64,000 bases of DNA from Owenia fusiformis (Eukaryota; Annelida; Polychaeta; Sabellida; Oweniidae), in the NCBI GenBank assembly GCA_903813345.2, contig CAIIXF020000003.1, positions 1,105,621 to 1,169,620 on the forward strand, given 5' to 3'. The position numbers and the translations under genes are program-made. Below the pieces are notes generated by a model. The model did not search any database, was not told where the DNA came from, and saw only the letters and a list, made by a program, of their open reading frames with translations. The first letter of the stretch is position 1; every line of letters begins with the position of its first letter. Of this stretch, positions 1 through 12,000 are shown piece by piece.

Positions 1-2
1 AG

Positions 3-797
3 CTCAGAAAATATGACAATCACCTATCATTCCTGAGCAGACGAGGATATCTTGCCTGGGAAATAAATGAAGAAACAGATGTAAGGGAGAGAGAAAGAAT
101 AATCAAAGCAAGAAATGCCCTCATCAACAAACAGCCAAAAAAGCCAACACGAAATGAACCAAAGTTAAAGGTTGGTGAAGGGCCTTTAGTTGAACATATT
201 AATCAAATAATTTTAAAGAAACACAATATCATTCAGGTAAACTACCATTCCAAATCATTTACAGGGAATCATGCGAAACGATACATCAGACCTAAGACGT
301 GGGAATCCATGCTTGAAGGAGTAAAGGCAAAAGTTAAAAGTCTCTCCCCATCCAAGAATTTATATAAAAAAGCAAAAAAGATTGTGAAAAGATATGCAAA
401 GCTAAACCAACTATTTTATTCAGTCAGTTTGACAGTTGGACATTCCCAAAAAATACCAATCAAAGAACTACCTTCCATCGAGAGAAAAATTGCTAGATAT
501 TGCGGATTCTACAAAGAAACATTTCCTAAACAACGAATTCTTCCAAAAATGCACTTCTTAGAGTGCCATGTCAGTGAATTTATAAGGCTCTGGGGACATG
601 GTATGGCTCTCCTTGGAGAATCAGGAATTGAATCTAGCCACCATTACATAAAAGATATGAAACAATTCAGATCAACGACCACCTTATCGAAGAAATATCG
701 TTATGTAATGGATGAACACCATGTGCTAGTTAATCCAAGAATGCTGGAGTGTGCACCTTCACCCCCTAAAAGGAGAAAAGTGAAAGACATAGTTTAA
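3..797 (+). CDS. C-terminal part of a transposon-type protein, 5' end outside window
   Basis: One frame is open from the window edge to a TAA stop at 795-797, giving about 264 residues with no start seen; the first internal ATG is at 309. The N-terminal half is basic (many Lys/Arg). Around residues 180-220 it has a PKMHFLECHV then GESGIESSHH block. I associate a His-rich 'PKMH...H...GE.G.ES.H' block with multi-copy, transposon-derived proteins of cnidarians, sponges and molluscs, but I cannot name the family. The C-terminus ends in a basic patch (PPKRRKVKD) that resembles a nuclear localisation signal. Nothing downstream up to 1.9 kb looks like a partner gene. It could be the last exon of a host gene, but its style favours a mobile element. 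The frame itself is certain; the assignment is weak. Confidence 0.55.
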   Translation, partial: LRKYDNHLSFLSRRGYLAWEINEETDVRERERIIKARNALINKQPKKPTRNEPKLKVGEGPLVEHINQIILKKHNIIQVNYHSKSFTGNHAKRYIRPKTWESMLEGVKAKVKSLSPSKNLYKKAKKIVKRYAKLNQLFYSVSLTVGHSQKIPIKELPSIERKIARYCGFYKETFPKQRILPKMHFLECHVSEFIRLWGHGMALLGESGIESSHHYIKDMKQFRSTTTLSKKYRYVMDEHHVLVNPRMLECAPSPPKRRKVKDIV

Positions 798-1924
798 GTG
801 TATGCAGTACACTTGACATTACGCCATTAAAAGACACATTATGATAAACTAGCTCAGCTCATATCAATATTTGGACAAAAATTAAATTGGATTACTAGTA
901 ACAAATGGATTATATGAGTTTTAGAAAATGAAACTAGGAAAAGATAGCCTTCAGATATATGTAAGTAAAAAAGCTTTTTCTTGTGATAGGCATCTAGATA
1001 GCAGATTTAAATGATTAGTCATTCAAGTCCAACTTCTACTTATAGCTTTATTTCATCGGACTCTGTTAAAGCTAAGACTAGATTTTCATATCAACATATC
1101 ACTGGGATGTTGTTTATTCAGTAGATTTAATTTCATTTAAATCTAAACTCTTTAACCATATCAAAGTACGATTTAAAAAAGATATTTGAAGAGTTCTGTA
1201 GGTGAATTTGCAGTTGAACATTGTAGTCTGGCATGTTTCCTGAATACAGCGGTATGTAATCAAAGCGTTATTTCATTAGGAATTAATTATCAGATTTTAA
1301 ATCTACTTGGTATGAAGATCTAACATACTTCAATTAATAAAGTTATGATAGTTTCATCAAAATAAACCCACTAATAAAGATTAAATTCAATTAAAACTGT
1401 AATGCGGCCTATTAGAAAGCCATCATCCCAGCAGTAGCATTTTCCCTGCTGTGGTTTAATCTGTACAAGTGTAAACAAAGTAGCAAGCCAGCATCAGGGG
1501 GTAATTAATCATGTCCACTGCTGACAGTAAAGAGTTTGGAGTTGCTGGCATGTGAGCCAACATAAATCCTTGTATTCATTCAAACTGCTTTGCTTCATTT
1601 GTAGGACATTTTATAAGCCATGTTGTGTGCTAATATGTGATGGGGTTTAGATGTCAAATTCTCCTATTACTCACAAATAGAAGGTCCTAAACTTCCCCAA
1701 TAAAATGTGAAATTGATTTGTCAAAACAAAAATCTCTATTTTATAAATGTATGACGATCTATTCTATACTATTGCTACAAAAACAGGCAGAGGTGTTTAC
1801 ACCACGACCTCAAACCTGGTATACCCTTGAGTTTTATCCCGGATCGTGCCTTTTATACTAAACAGTGAGCAACACCAAAAACGGGCGTTCGATTTGCTAA
1901 ACGATATGCGTCAACCTTTAAAGT
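798..1924. other. Intergenic, nothing recognised
   Basis: AT-rich sequence with stops in all frames. I see no exon-like frame, RNA gene or repeat copy here. Confidence 0.5.
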
Positions 1925-2111
1925 GGGTTTGTCATTAATACATTTTATGTAAAAACTGTCTTGCTGAAGGTGTTCATGTGGGGTCAACTCTTTAAGCGTT
2001 TGAACATTTCACTTCCAGCAAGATATTGCTATTTAGTCCACACTTGTGATCAATAATTTGTCTGTCTGGGGAACACCCAGCCCATTGGACACTTGGATTA
2101 ATGACAAACCC
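1925..2111. mobile_element. Small TIR element (MITE-like), 187 bp
   Basis: A perfect 15-bp inverted repeat bounds it: GGGTTTGTCATTAAT at 1925-1939 and its complement at 2097-2111. A second inner inverted pair (CTTGCTGAAG near 1962, its near complement near 2011) lets the centre fold. It has no coding capacity. I could not define a target-site duplication, so superfamily is unknown. Confidence 0.5.
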
Positions 2112-2147
2112 TTAATTACTCACAGTCACGTGATTGCCAGAATTGCT

Positions 2148-2345
2148 CATATACAGTACTGATCATGCCTGAAATCACACCGGCACGCGCCTAGGCGCGA
2201 TCGATCGACACGCCGAGATGTCGTCGGTAGGCTCGCCGATCGGCATGCCTTTCGGCTCACTGAGTGGCCATCGACGCGTCTATCGGCGTTTAATTTGAAT
2301 TCCCAGTCGGAGGGATCGATCGGCACACACTGTACTGTACTAAAC
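2148..2345 (+). repeat. CpG-rich GATCGGC island, copy A
   Basis: An abrupt GC- and CpG-rich patch in AT-rich DNA, made of overlapping words such as CGATCGAT, GCCGATCGGC and CATCGAC. Its left border (ATACAGTAC, then ATCATGCCT about 4 bases on) recurs inverted at the right end of the island at 10365-10562. The two are therefore copies of one dispersed element in opposite orientation. Coding frames here are a by-product of lacking stops. Confidence 0.6.
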
Positions 2346-3495
2346 ATACCATGAACAGATCTCCTATCGACATTGAAACATGTTAACAACGTAAAAACAC
2401 TTTCATCGGTATGAGTGATAAAATCTAATAATAAGAAAAACTGATGATTAAACTAAATACTTAAATAGGTCTATGTCATTTTTGTTATTTTCTTCTGCAT
2501 GTGTTATCCGACATTATTAGGTTATGATTAAAAACGTATAATATTAATATTCATCGTCGAAATGTGTTTTGGAATAAAAAGATTTGATGGTGTTAATTTA
2601 TTTTTATATTGGAATGTATCCGGGGGCTGGGGGAATAGCAAGGGCCAAAATTTGACGAAGTAAGTTTTCAGTCGTATATTTTTTAAAAGAAAATGAACAA
2701 TTCAGTCTCTCCGCAATCTGTTTTCAAATACGAGTTAAATAAAACAGTATCACGGCTGTGGTCAAAATATTTGTCACCTGCGGGGAGCATGTTATTTTTC
2801 ATAAAAAACACACAAATTATATAATCTATAACTCATATATTTGTTATACGAAAAAACTACCTTTCGATCACAAAACCAGTGAGTACAATATTGATATTTT
2901 CAGATCTGATCGTACACAAATTGTGATTCAAGTTGGTTATTTTAAAAGCAGAAAAGAGATGAGAAATTGTATCAAACATGTCGGACTTCCTTACCAATAT
3001 TATTTTTTAATTGAGGATAAGGGCTCCGCCTAATCTGACTTTGATGGCTCGAAATATGTAAATCTGTAAATCGAGAGCCATGTAGCAGTTAAAAGACAAA
3101 AGCCCATTAGAGTTGAATAAATACATATCAATGAATTATCTGTTCATAGTTTTAATATATTTATTCTAATAGGCTAATTGACACTTAAACATGCATCTAA
3201 TTAATGCGTTGTGTTTGGGATTCTATTACTAAATACCGTATCTAAAATTGATTATATGAAGTGCACCTGTTATTTTTACAATAAAGATGATCTGTTTTAT
3301 TAGTCGCAACAAAACTTTTTTAAGTACATGTAGTATATCGTACATCAGTGAAGAAGCTACGGCTACCCGTTTTACGTGCAGTATGGCAATTCTTGAAATA
3401 CTTGTATTTATTATGAATTACATTATTAGTCCAAAATACACATTTCGTTCAATAAGAAACACATAAAAACGTTCAATACATTATCTAATACGCAG
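2346..3495. other. Intergenic, nothing recognised
   Basis: AT-rich. A 91-codon open stretch at 2758-3033 begins at GTG, has low-complexity Tyr/Ile/Lys composition and no recognisable motif, so I do not call it a gene. Confidence 0.4.
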
Positions 3496-3602
3496 CGATC
3501 GGACAAAATGAACGGAGGAGGGAGGTCAGCCCATTTTTGATAGAAAATTCAACAAATCTTCACCAACCCCACCCCCTCCGATCCGTTCATATTTTCCGAT
3601 CA
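3496..3602. mobile_element. Short TIR element related to the one at 56024-56795
   Basis: Ends are imperfect inverted repeats: left CGATCGGACAAAATGAACGG, right the complement of GATCGGAAAATATGAACGGA. Both are followed inward by G-rich or C-rich runs. The inner segment GAAAATTCAACAAATC matches the inner side of the 56-kb element, which also begins with a TGATCGTGAATATG-type end and a G-run. It looks like a short deletion derivative of that family. Confidence 0.5.
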
Positions 3603-3680
3603 CCAGGTGCGTCTACAGGTGAATAAAAACAACGTATTGCAAAAACCGTATTGTTATATTAAGATCTAGGAGTATTATAA

Positions 3681-3759
3681 GTGTTCGAACTCGGGATTTC
3701 TAAACTGCCACCGGACTACTGACTCTATAAAATACGCTTAACTACTAATTATTGAGCCG
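3681..3759 (-). ncRNA. Degenerate tRNA-like sequence (tRNA pseudogene or SINE head)
   Basis: On the minus strand GGCTCAATAATTAGTAGTTA followed by AGCG resembles a tRNA 5' half with A-box. About 60 nt later CCCGAGTTCGAAC resembles a B-box. The T-stem does not pair properly and no clean acceptor stem is visible, so it is not a functional tRNA. A tRNA-derived SINE head is possible; no poly-A or simple-repeat tail was identified. Confidence 0.3.
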
Positions 3760-5203
3760 TTCAGTGAACCAGATTTGTAATCAATAGTTGTAGTCTGTGA
3801 TAAAATGAACTTGATACATGTTACTTGAATTTCTATCAACTCATTTTTATGATCAGAGATGGTCAAACGCTATATTCTATTGACAACGTAACATTCATTT
3901 GTCATCGTGACGTGCAGGTCATGACAACCATCAACATGCAATGGTGTATGTTTACAAAAAACTTGAAACCAGGAGTTTTATTTAGACGGGATTTCCCCTT
4001 TTTATGTCTCCAACTTTTTTGTGTACGGTGTTTATTTAGCGTCTGGGGTCGGCGTTCAGCGTCTGTAACAAATGGCGGGTGGTGACATTTTTCATGTTTA
4101 TGCCTTGTTTAATATTTAAGGCTCTAAATGAAATATAATATCTGATATCATCATGATGTTATTCTTATTATATTATTCTGTTTTGCAGGTGCCAATGAGT
4201 ATGACACACAAGCAGTGACAATTGAGATTTCAAGTCCAGTTTGAAGAACAATACGCCGTTCTTCAAGTTATAGCCCAGGGAGTTCAAGTTTATGCATCTT
4301 GCCTCAAGTAAAGTGTTAGCCCTTAAAGACAGGACCGTAGCCAGGGAGTGGCCGGGGGTCGGAGTTTTCACCATTTTGAGCAATTTTCAAATGATTTTGG
4401 TCATTTTTTGGTCAGATTTGTCAAAAGTGAACCCCTTGGAATTTCTTTAAAAGTGAACTCACTCTCTTGATACATCCTGACAGTGGGCCTGAAAGGTTTA
4501 TCCCATATTGTATTGGGGAAATTGCACAGTTGCTTGATGCAAGAGTAAAACTTTGAAATAACCATAGATAATATTACAATAGATAAAAGTTTGGCATGCA
4601 TTATTTTTTTCGTTTCATTATTAAATTTGAGAGCAGGTAGACGTATACAGCAGTGCAGTGAATTATGTTTGTATTTTAAGAAGTTGTTTTCAGGTGTTAC
4701 CAGCGATGATTGCAGGCATGAATACACTTTAAATATATTTCCTAATATATTCCTTCAGTAAATACACCCGTTTGCATGTTTTAAATAAGCCGTAAATAAA
4801 ATGTTTAAACTTTGTTAGCATGGTCTATAAACTACAACGACCGTCAACCTTTTTAAGTTTTGATTTGTTTTGTTGAAATTAGATTAAGAAATTAGACTTT
4901 CAAATGTCACCAGTGTCTTTAGGGTTGAGGTTTCACGTCGGTTTAAATTAGAATAATTCTTTACTATCTGGTTTTGTTTGCTTCATTGTGAAATGTTCAT
5001 CGAATTGTTATTTTTCGAATCATTTCTATTTCGTTACATAAGTTATTTGGAATAAACTTAATTTCAGCTAAAATGCAGGGAAGTGCATGGCTGTTTTTGA
5101 AACTTCAAAATTTTATTTTGACGTTTTGTTGCTTATCACCGTATTAATTATGTTTTATGTTTGTTTATTTGTTTTTATTTCTTATACAAGTACAAGTAAG
5201 TCA
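3760..5203. other. Intergenic, one MITE fragment
   Basis: Mostly featureless AT-rich DNA. About 4329-4460 begins AGGACCGTAGCCAGGGAG and contains GTGAACCCCTTGGAATTTCT. This resembles one end of the 'GGCCCGTAGCCA' TIR family whose complete copy is at 7680-7849, so it is probably a truncated member. Confidence 0.4.
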
Positions 5204-5309
5204 GGGGCGGATCTGGGAACCAACAAGGGGGGAGGGCCCAAATTTGAGGTCAGAGAAAAAAACGTCCGCGCTTGCGCCGGGCCCCCAGCCCCCCCCCCCC
5301 TAATCCGCC
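5204..5309. mobile_element. Short G/C-tract TIR element
   Basis: Starts GGGGCGGATCTGGGA followed by a G-rich run and ends in a C-run followed by CTAATCCGCC, so the termini (GGCGGAT / ATCCGCC) are inverted repeats. Such 'GGGGCGGATC' ends are familiar from short non-autonomous elements in marine invertebrate genomes. No coding content. Confidence 0.45.
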
Positions 5310-6144
5310 AGTGTATGTTATACATTGCAATTCACACCCGTAGAAAACCCTGCATTGCCTTACAAAGTTTACATGAGCAGTTTCGAGAAACATTAGAATA
5401 TGGGAGGGGTTCAAGAAGAGACCCGGTGTAAAAGGGTAGGAGGTCCAGACAGTATCTGTTGGAATGTTATATATTTCCCTATCCAACATATGCCGGATAG
5501 GCGTATGCATGAGTGGAGGGTTGGAGAAATAGGGCCTCGTGAGAGATACATGTACTTGACAGTCAGTAATTGTTTACACCCCCCCCCCCTTCCTTGAAAT
5601 GCTTTTTGTTCATTGAAACAATACGAAATCAAAATTGACTAGTTTCCTAATTACAATAAAAACAAACGGCTGATTAGAAGATTACAGTGACTGTTTCCCG
5701 TCATTACATAACAATGTTGATGGTGGGCAAAGGAAATCGAGTCTGTATTGATCTAGTTAATAAGCATGATACGTGATTATAAACGTAGAGTAAAGGAAAT
5801 GACAGGAAATTTTTTAGAATTCTCATTGTAATCAGAACTATGTGAATTTATACCATTCGCTCAGACATGGGCTAAAATTTTGATTCTTTTCAGCCTAATA
5901 TTCTATCCAACAGCATTAAATGATCAAACTCAATTAATTAGTAAAACTTCAATAAGGGATCACATAAATTTCGATACAGCGGTAAATGAAAGTTTTATGC
6001 TTATTATGCGGGAACTATGAAATATTAGATTTAATTACCTAGGTACCGTATTCGGGGGGACATTTTATCCTTTTTAGATTTTATATCGATTTTGACATTT
6101 TTGCCCTCTGGCTATGAAATATGTCTCTGATATGTATGTATTTC
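5310..6144. other. Intergenic, nothing recognised
   Basis: AT-rich apart from a C-tract near 5579-5590. Open stretches on both strands at 5250-5632 overlap each other and come from GC-rich simple sequence. I see no gene. Confidence 0.4.
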
Positions 6145-7036
6145 CCGAGAGAAAATGGGACATTTGCGGGGCCTGATGCAAGACTAGTTATCTGTTTTCC
6201 TGGCTTGTTTGAAATGGATAAACTTTGCAATGTCGTATGTTTCAATGAAGCCCATGTGGGAATGACAGCCTGTAGACCTAGAAATCCATATTTATATACT
6301 ATAGATCGAGATAGAATAGTAATACAAAATATAGTATTCCAATTTCCAGTATCACACTAGACACCAACTTTAAAATACTAGTAACAGATTTAGAATTCCT
6401 ATTTTAAAATCAAGAGTCAGTTTAATCAGGAATTATAAATTCATTGATAAAATGCGATCGAGATAGACTGGTGGACAGGATGAGCTAGGATGCAATCAGG
6501 GAGGCGCTTAGTTGTTTATATTAATTATTGGGTCTTATAACACCTTAGTATAGTATACCCCTCCCTCCCAAATCACAACTTCGCAACCACCCGAGAGAAA
6601 ATGGGACATTTGCGGGGCCTGATGCAAGACTAGTTATCTGTTTTCCTGGCTTGTTTGAAATGGATAAACTTTGCAATGTCGTATGTTTCAATGAAGCCCA
6701 TGTGGGAATGACAGCCTGTAGACCTAGAAATCCATATTTATATACTATAGATCGAGATAGAATAGTAATACAAAATATAGTATTCCAATTTCCAGTATCA
6801 CACTAGACACCAACTTTAAAATACTAGTAACAGATTTAGAATTCCTATTTTAAAATCAAGAGTCAGTTTAATCAGGAATTATAAATTCATTGATAAAATG
6901 CGATCGAGATAGACTGGTGGACAGGATGAGCTAGGATGCAATCAGGGAGGCCCTTAGTTGTTTATATTAATTATTGGGTCTTATAACACCTTAGTATAGT
7001 ATACCCCTCCCTCCCAAATCACAACTTCGCAACCAC
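6145..7036 (+). repeat. Perfect-looking tandem duplication, 2 x 446 bp
   Basis: Bases 6145-6590 are repeated immediately as 6591-7036. Reading the copies side by side I noticed one difference (GGCGCTTAG versus GGCCCTTAG near 6508/6954). Junctions are clean: both copies begin CCGAGAGAAAATGG and end TTCGCAACCAC. The unit holds no convincing gene. Near-identity implies a very recent duplication or an assembly duplicate. Confidence 0.85.
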
Positions 7037-7210
7037 CGTCAATTTTATAATCAAATCCCTATCCCTCAGTCACTAATGCAAATACATGAATAAATATAAT
7101 TGGAGTGAATTGCATGCGTTTCGAATGAAGTTATCTTTGACGTACTAGTATTAATTTGTTCAAACAAGTTTACAGAAGATAAATGAAAGGGGGGGACAAA
7201 GGGAAATACA

Positions 7211-7485
7211 GGGGCGTAGCCAACTTTCAGTCAGGGGGGATGCGATTGCCCCTTAAACATTCGGTTTTCAGTCAGAATGGGGTGGGGGTGCGATTAGCAA
7301 GCCAAAATATTTTTTTAAGATATGTTTTGAATTTTACAAAAATCAATGCAATTTCCTTCAAAATTGAGCTAGAAACTTCACCTTTACTTCACAATAAAAA
7401 GCATATTTTAAAGCTCATTTCGTCTTCCATCTCATGGTTATATTTTCATTAGTGATGGGGGAGGGGGTTCGGTCGCTAGGCCTAT
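7211..7485 (+). repeat. Truncated 'GGGGCGTAGCC' repeat
   Basis: Begins AGGGGCGTAGCCAACTTT and continues through G-runs (GGGGGGATGCGATTG). This is the same style of terminus as the TIR element at 7680-7849. No matching right terminus was found, so it is listed as a fragment. Confidence 0.35.
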
Positions 7486-7679
7486 GAAAACATTTCAACC
7501 TGCCAACCTTACGGTGGGAGCAAGTATACATCAATTTGCTTATAATATCAATACAGATAAATGGTCGAAACTGGAAGCGTAATTGATAAAGCACAGCAAA
7601 GTATTTAGCTTAGGCTTATTAAAATAATGAACGTTCTATCTACAATCATGTTGTATAAACATCTGTACATGTAGTCTCA

Positions 7680-7849
7680 GGCCCGTAGCCAAGAGGGGGG
7701 GGGGGGGGGTTGAGTAAATGCGAGCAACCAAAAGTTCTTTCAAAATCATGCCCTTCTTTGTCTTGTGATCTTCAAGTAATTTGGGACAACATGTGACACT
7801 CCTTTTTTAAAAAGCGAACTAACCCCTTGCCAAAAGCTGGCTACGGGCC
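7680..7849. mobile_element. MITE with 12-bp TIRs, 170 bp
   Basis: GGCCCGTAGCCA at 7680-7691 is perfectly complementary to TGGCTACGGGCC at 7838-7849. Inside are a long G-run and a right part reading AACCCCTTGCCAAAAGCTGG. Related fragments with a TAGCCAGTTTTTGCCAAGGG-like end occur near 52555, and probably near 4331 and 42030, so this is a dispersed family. Non-coding. Confidence 0.6.
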
Positions 7850-9892
7850 CGCCTGTAACATCCCCTACAAAAGTTTGTTCCCGTCTTGTAAGTAATAATA
7901 AATCAAAACAAAGCTTTTTTTAAATTATGAATGTAAACACTTATCAATATGTATGCAACATGCAAAACCAATAAACTGAATACATTTAAAGATTAGACTG
8001 CAGCTTCTTGAAAAGAAAGCAGAACGTGTCATCACCGCCAACATAGAGAGCAACGTGTACATGCACTAATTATAAGTATCTGAAAGATAACGCAAAAAAA
8101 CTTAATTATTAACTTTCAAGTCTTAACAATTTAACATGTAACTGTAACATAACATATATATCGCCCCGAGGGGTCATTTAGCTTGATGAATAACCCCTCT
8201 GGTATTAGAGAGGTTTCGCACAATGGATTTACCTCAACTCGTTTTAGTTTGAACTAGCTGCTCATTAAAATGTACCCTACGCGCAGAGCCTAGAAATAAA
8301 CTACAGAAGATGAAGCTCTCTTTTAATTAAGAAGTGAAGTCGAACGAATGCAGAGGGTAATAAATCTGGTGAACACAACACGTCTCTATAAACGCATTGT
8401 TGAACGCAAATGATCATGTGGATTCACTTAAATTCTGAATTATATTCAACTGTTTCTGTAAACTTCAACGAATGCATTTAATCCCATGATGCGTTTCACT
8501 CCTATCTGGAGTCTGGGAGTGCAGACTTGCACCCCGGGACTTGCACCAACCCTTGCCCCTCTTCCACCCCGTGTCATCCTTGAGGTCCATGCATAGCCAA
8601 ACACTTCACATGCCTGTATCACCCCGTTAATGGAAACAACCTGTAAAAAATGAATATCATATTAAGCAAATGCCTTTTATGGCCAGGTAACCGAGACATC
8701 AAAGTGATATTGAGTAAATTTCCTCCAACTCAAAACGTAATTATATAGATATAAATAACTCTCTTCATAAAATCTAAAGTTCACAATCCTTATCTAAATT
8801 GTGTATGGAACAAAACCAGAAGTCTGTTATATTATTAGTCTACAAAATGTCCGATGACTTAACTGTATGGAATTTTGAAATATAAACATTTTATTGTAGA
8901 TATATAACAAAAACACATCAACATAGAAAAATTCAATACAGTTATATTGTAACAATATTCATATTATATTAATTAGAGGGACCAAACACATTCGCTATTG
9001 CTAAGGTTTCTACGACTTTAACTGTCTTATCAGCATCTTGATCCATCAAGGTATTACAATATTGTATGACTGAAGGAATACACTGGTATGCTATGTCAGA
9101 GCATGAAATTACAATTACACTGTGCTTAATAGGCGGCTTCATACTCCTTACGTCTCAAAATCTCTTAATTTTCAAATGGGAGTATATCATTTTCGTGAGC
9201 AGGATTTGGCGGGACAATACGATTTTCTTTCAAAATCAAAAATATTCCAAGGTGTTATTCATCGGGAAGTAGTATCATAAGATTTTAGATATATCATTGC
9301 ATCCCACGACCAGTTTGATTATCAATACGCAATCAGTCTGGTACTGGTCAAGTGAGTAATAAATAACAGACGCTAATAAGACACAGGATGCAATCAGGTT
9401 AATTATCGTCTTTTATTGTCTTAAGTCTCAGCGTACCTTGTAAGATAATCATTCCCGTTTGATTTTGTTTGAATCGAAATTAATTTTATTCCTTACAATA
9501 GTTAAGAAATTTTGTTGATCATGTTGGCTCCAAGCAACAATTTTAAATCGTCGTTCTGTAAGACTGTGAAACACTAAACTATTTCGTGTTTTTATTATCT
9601 AACGTAGCGTATATTAATACTTGTTTGCTGAATGAGACCCGCGGAATGAGATTAATTTCAATATGATTCGCACAATGATAAGACTTTCATCACAGGCTTC
9701 AATGACTGCCCATCATTGGCATCATACTGTTTTTCAATAATTCCTTTATTATAATAATTGTTGAAGGTACGAAATACAACACGATCATTTTAATCATGGA
9801 AATTCGTCCTTTGCTAAATCATGTCAAGTTGAAATAATGTCCGATGGGAGGCTTTTTAGAAGGGTTGTACCAAGCAATGTTTAGTTTTGATT
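7850..9892. other. Intergenic, one dispersed-repeat hit
   Basis: No gene recognised. About 8272-8328 (GTACCCTACGCGCAGAGCCT, then AAATAAACTAC and GAAGCTCT) recurs at the very end of the window (63960-64000: GTACCCTGCGTGCAGAGTCT, then TATAAACTAG and GAAGCTCT), so it is a dispersed repeat in the same orientation. Confidence 0.45.
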
Positions 9893-9960
9893 GACAGTTC
9901 CAACGACTACGCCGATGGACAGTCTTGATAGGTGCTGATGGGAATGCAGTTTCGGCGAGA
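9893..9960. repeat. Weak fragment of the GATCGGC-type island
   Basis: Holds CTACGCCGATGGACAG and GTGCTGATGGGAATGCAG, which parallel TAGTGCCGATGGGAATGCGG in the larger island at 10365. Probably an eroded partial copy. Confidence 0.35.
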
Positions 9961-10364
9961 CACGGGGAATAAAAACAAATATTTTGAACTTGCTTTCTCT
10001 TGAGCTTTCGAAATTGTACCCTCTCCCCACTTGGCAGAATCTGTCTCGATAAATATTCTTTTTACTCAAACTTACTCAAACAAATGAATTGTCCACTTTT
10101 CAATGTACATGAACATCTTTTTAGTCGTAGAATCCCATCATTCGTTTAATATCTAGCCAGTTTATTTAATTCAGTTACCCCGTGCGACGACATAGATTGT
10201 AAAAAATATTTAAATCCGTGGGACGTTAATAGCGATATATTACATTAAACTGTGTGGATTAATGTCCCCGGGTTAATGTCTCACGAATTTTAAATGTAAA
10301 TCGAAATATTATCGTCTTGGCGATGAGCAATGTAATGTGTTGATACACGTAATTCTCACGACGA

Positions 10365-10562
10365 AGTCGATGGATAGTGCCGATGGGAATGCGGTTCCGA
10401 TGACTGTGTCGATCGGCAGTACTTTGCTGTGCCGATGGCAAGGCCCATCGGCGTGCCGACCTGTGCCTATCGACGTGCCGATCGGCCTGCCGACTACGCG
10501 CCTATCGACTCGCCGATTGGAGCATGCCGATGTGATCTTAGGCATGATGTGTACTGTATGTG
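10365..10562 (-). repeat. CpG-rich GATCGGC island, copy C (inverted relative to copy A)
   Basis: Dense in GTGCCGATGG, GATCGGCCTGCCGAC and CTATCGACTCGCC words. Read on the minus strand its border (ATACAGTACACATCATGCCT) matches the left border of copy A at 2148. The open frames that cross it on both strands reflect low stop density, not coding. Confidence 0.6.
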
Positions 10563-11101
10563 TAATAACATGAGACCTTAAAAATGAGCAATGCCATGCT
10601 CCCCTTTTATGGTTATATTTCAAAAAGTATTAGATAAATGAATAGTATTAGTTTGAATGAAAATCAATTTTCAATATGATTAAAGCATAAGATATATACC
10701 ATCGCATGTAAGAGTAAACAAAAAAGACCAATAAGAATAAGAGATATCAAGATATTTTCTTCGAGTATTGCATTGTGGGTAATTATTCAAGAACACATTC
10801 CAATAAAATCATAATTTGTGGGAGAATGTTCACTTTCTGTATTGTCATAATTATGATGAATTCCATTTTTTATTAAATCATCAAGATGTATGTAGATAAT
10901 CATGTTTTTATTTTTGAGTTATTTATTTAAATCATCCATGAAAGGATAAAATAAGATTTTCTTGGAATGTGTACATTCTCCAATTTTGAAAACCCAAAGG
11001 CAATGCTTATGTATGAAATATGGGAAGTTGCCTACCCTTCTAGTTGAAAGCCCATGATTTCACCCAAATTATGGAATTACGGACAATTTAAAAGATCCTA
11101 A
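10563..11101. other. Intergenic, nothing recognised
   Basis: AT-rich sequence with stops in all frames; no repeat copy or RNA gene seen. Confidence 0.4.
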
Positions 11102-11344
11102 TTTTCACCTTCTAAACATTATCAATTACCAAAACAAACACGCTCATTTAAACAACTGTCTGTTCTTCAAGCAATATTGACGCTTCTGAATGATGAATAT
11201 ATCAAAAGATGTAGTGGGTCAGTGCAGTTGGTTACTGCTTGCAACAGGCTTGGTTTCTGTGCTTCTGAAGATAGCAGAATTAGGTTTGAGACACATGTGA
11301 AAGAGACTGAACAATCAAAGTCTTTGTCTGAAAAACTTTTCTGA
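11102..11344 (+). pseudogene. Exon-like coding scrap of unknown, probably transposon-derived protein
   Basis: A frame of 80 codons follows a TAA at 11099-11101 and ends at TGA 11342-11344. It reads like real protein (balanced composition, segments VLQAILTLLNDEYIKRC and LVTACNRLGFCASED) but has no ATG start and I do not recognise the family. A further protein-like stretch from 11413 in another frame runs into the assembly gap, so a frameshifted or spliced continuation is possible. It lies next to the satellite and may belong to a mobile element truncated by the gap. Confidence 0.35.
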
Positions 11345-11500
11345 GTTAACTGTTGTAAATATTGATGTTTGAATGCTGCATGCAATAGTCACTGGAAAGG
11401 ACAGAAGCTGGCATGAAACGAGTATCATGGCAGCCAAGATCCACTGCAACATGCAATATAGAGCAAAATGCAGGGGAAGGGAGTGATTCTGTGGAAACCA

Positions 11501-12000
11501 NNNNNNNNNNNNNNNNNNNNNNNNNNNNNNNNNNNNNNNNNNNNNNNNNNNNNNNNNNNNNNNNNNNNNNNNNNNNNNNNNNNNNNNNNNNNNNNNNNNN
11601 NNNNNNNNNNNNNNNNNNNNNNNNNNNNNNNNNNNNNNNNNNNNNNNNNNNNNNNNNNNNNNNNNNNNNNNNNNNNNNNNNNNNNNNNNNNNNNNNNNNN
11701 NNNNNNNNNNNNNNNNNNNNNNNNNNNNNNNNNNNNNNNNNNNNNNNNNNNNNNNNNNNNNNNNNNNNNNNNNNNNNNNNNNNNNNNNNNNNNNNNNNNN
11801 NNNNNNNNNNNNNNNNNNNNNNNNNNNNNNNNNNNNNNNNNNNNNNNNNNNNNNNNNNNNNNNNNNNNNNNNNNNNNNNNNNNNNNNNNNNNNNNNNNNN
11901 NNNNNNNNNNNNNNNNNNNNNNNNNNNNNNNNNNNNNNNNNNNNNNNNNNNNNNNNNNNNNNNNNNNNNNNNNNNNNNNNNNNNNNNNNNNNNNNNNNNN
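11501..12000. other. Assembly gap, 500 N
   Basis: Exactly 500 undefined bases. The round size suggests a placeholder of unknown true length. It abuts the 54-bp satellite, so unassembled repeat is the likely cause. Open frames spanning it are artefacts. Confidence 0.98.

Noticed and set aside
2758-3033. 91-codon frame
   Set aside because: GTG start, no upstream or downstream gene features, composition typical of random AT-rich sequence.
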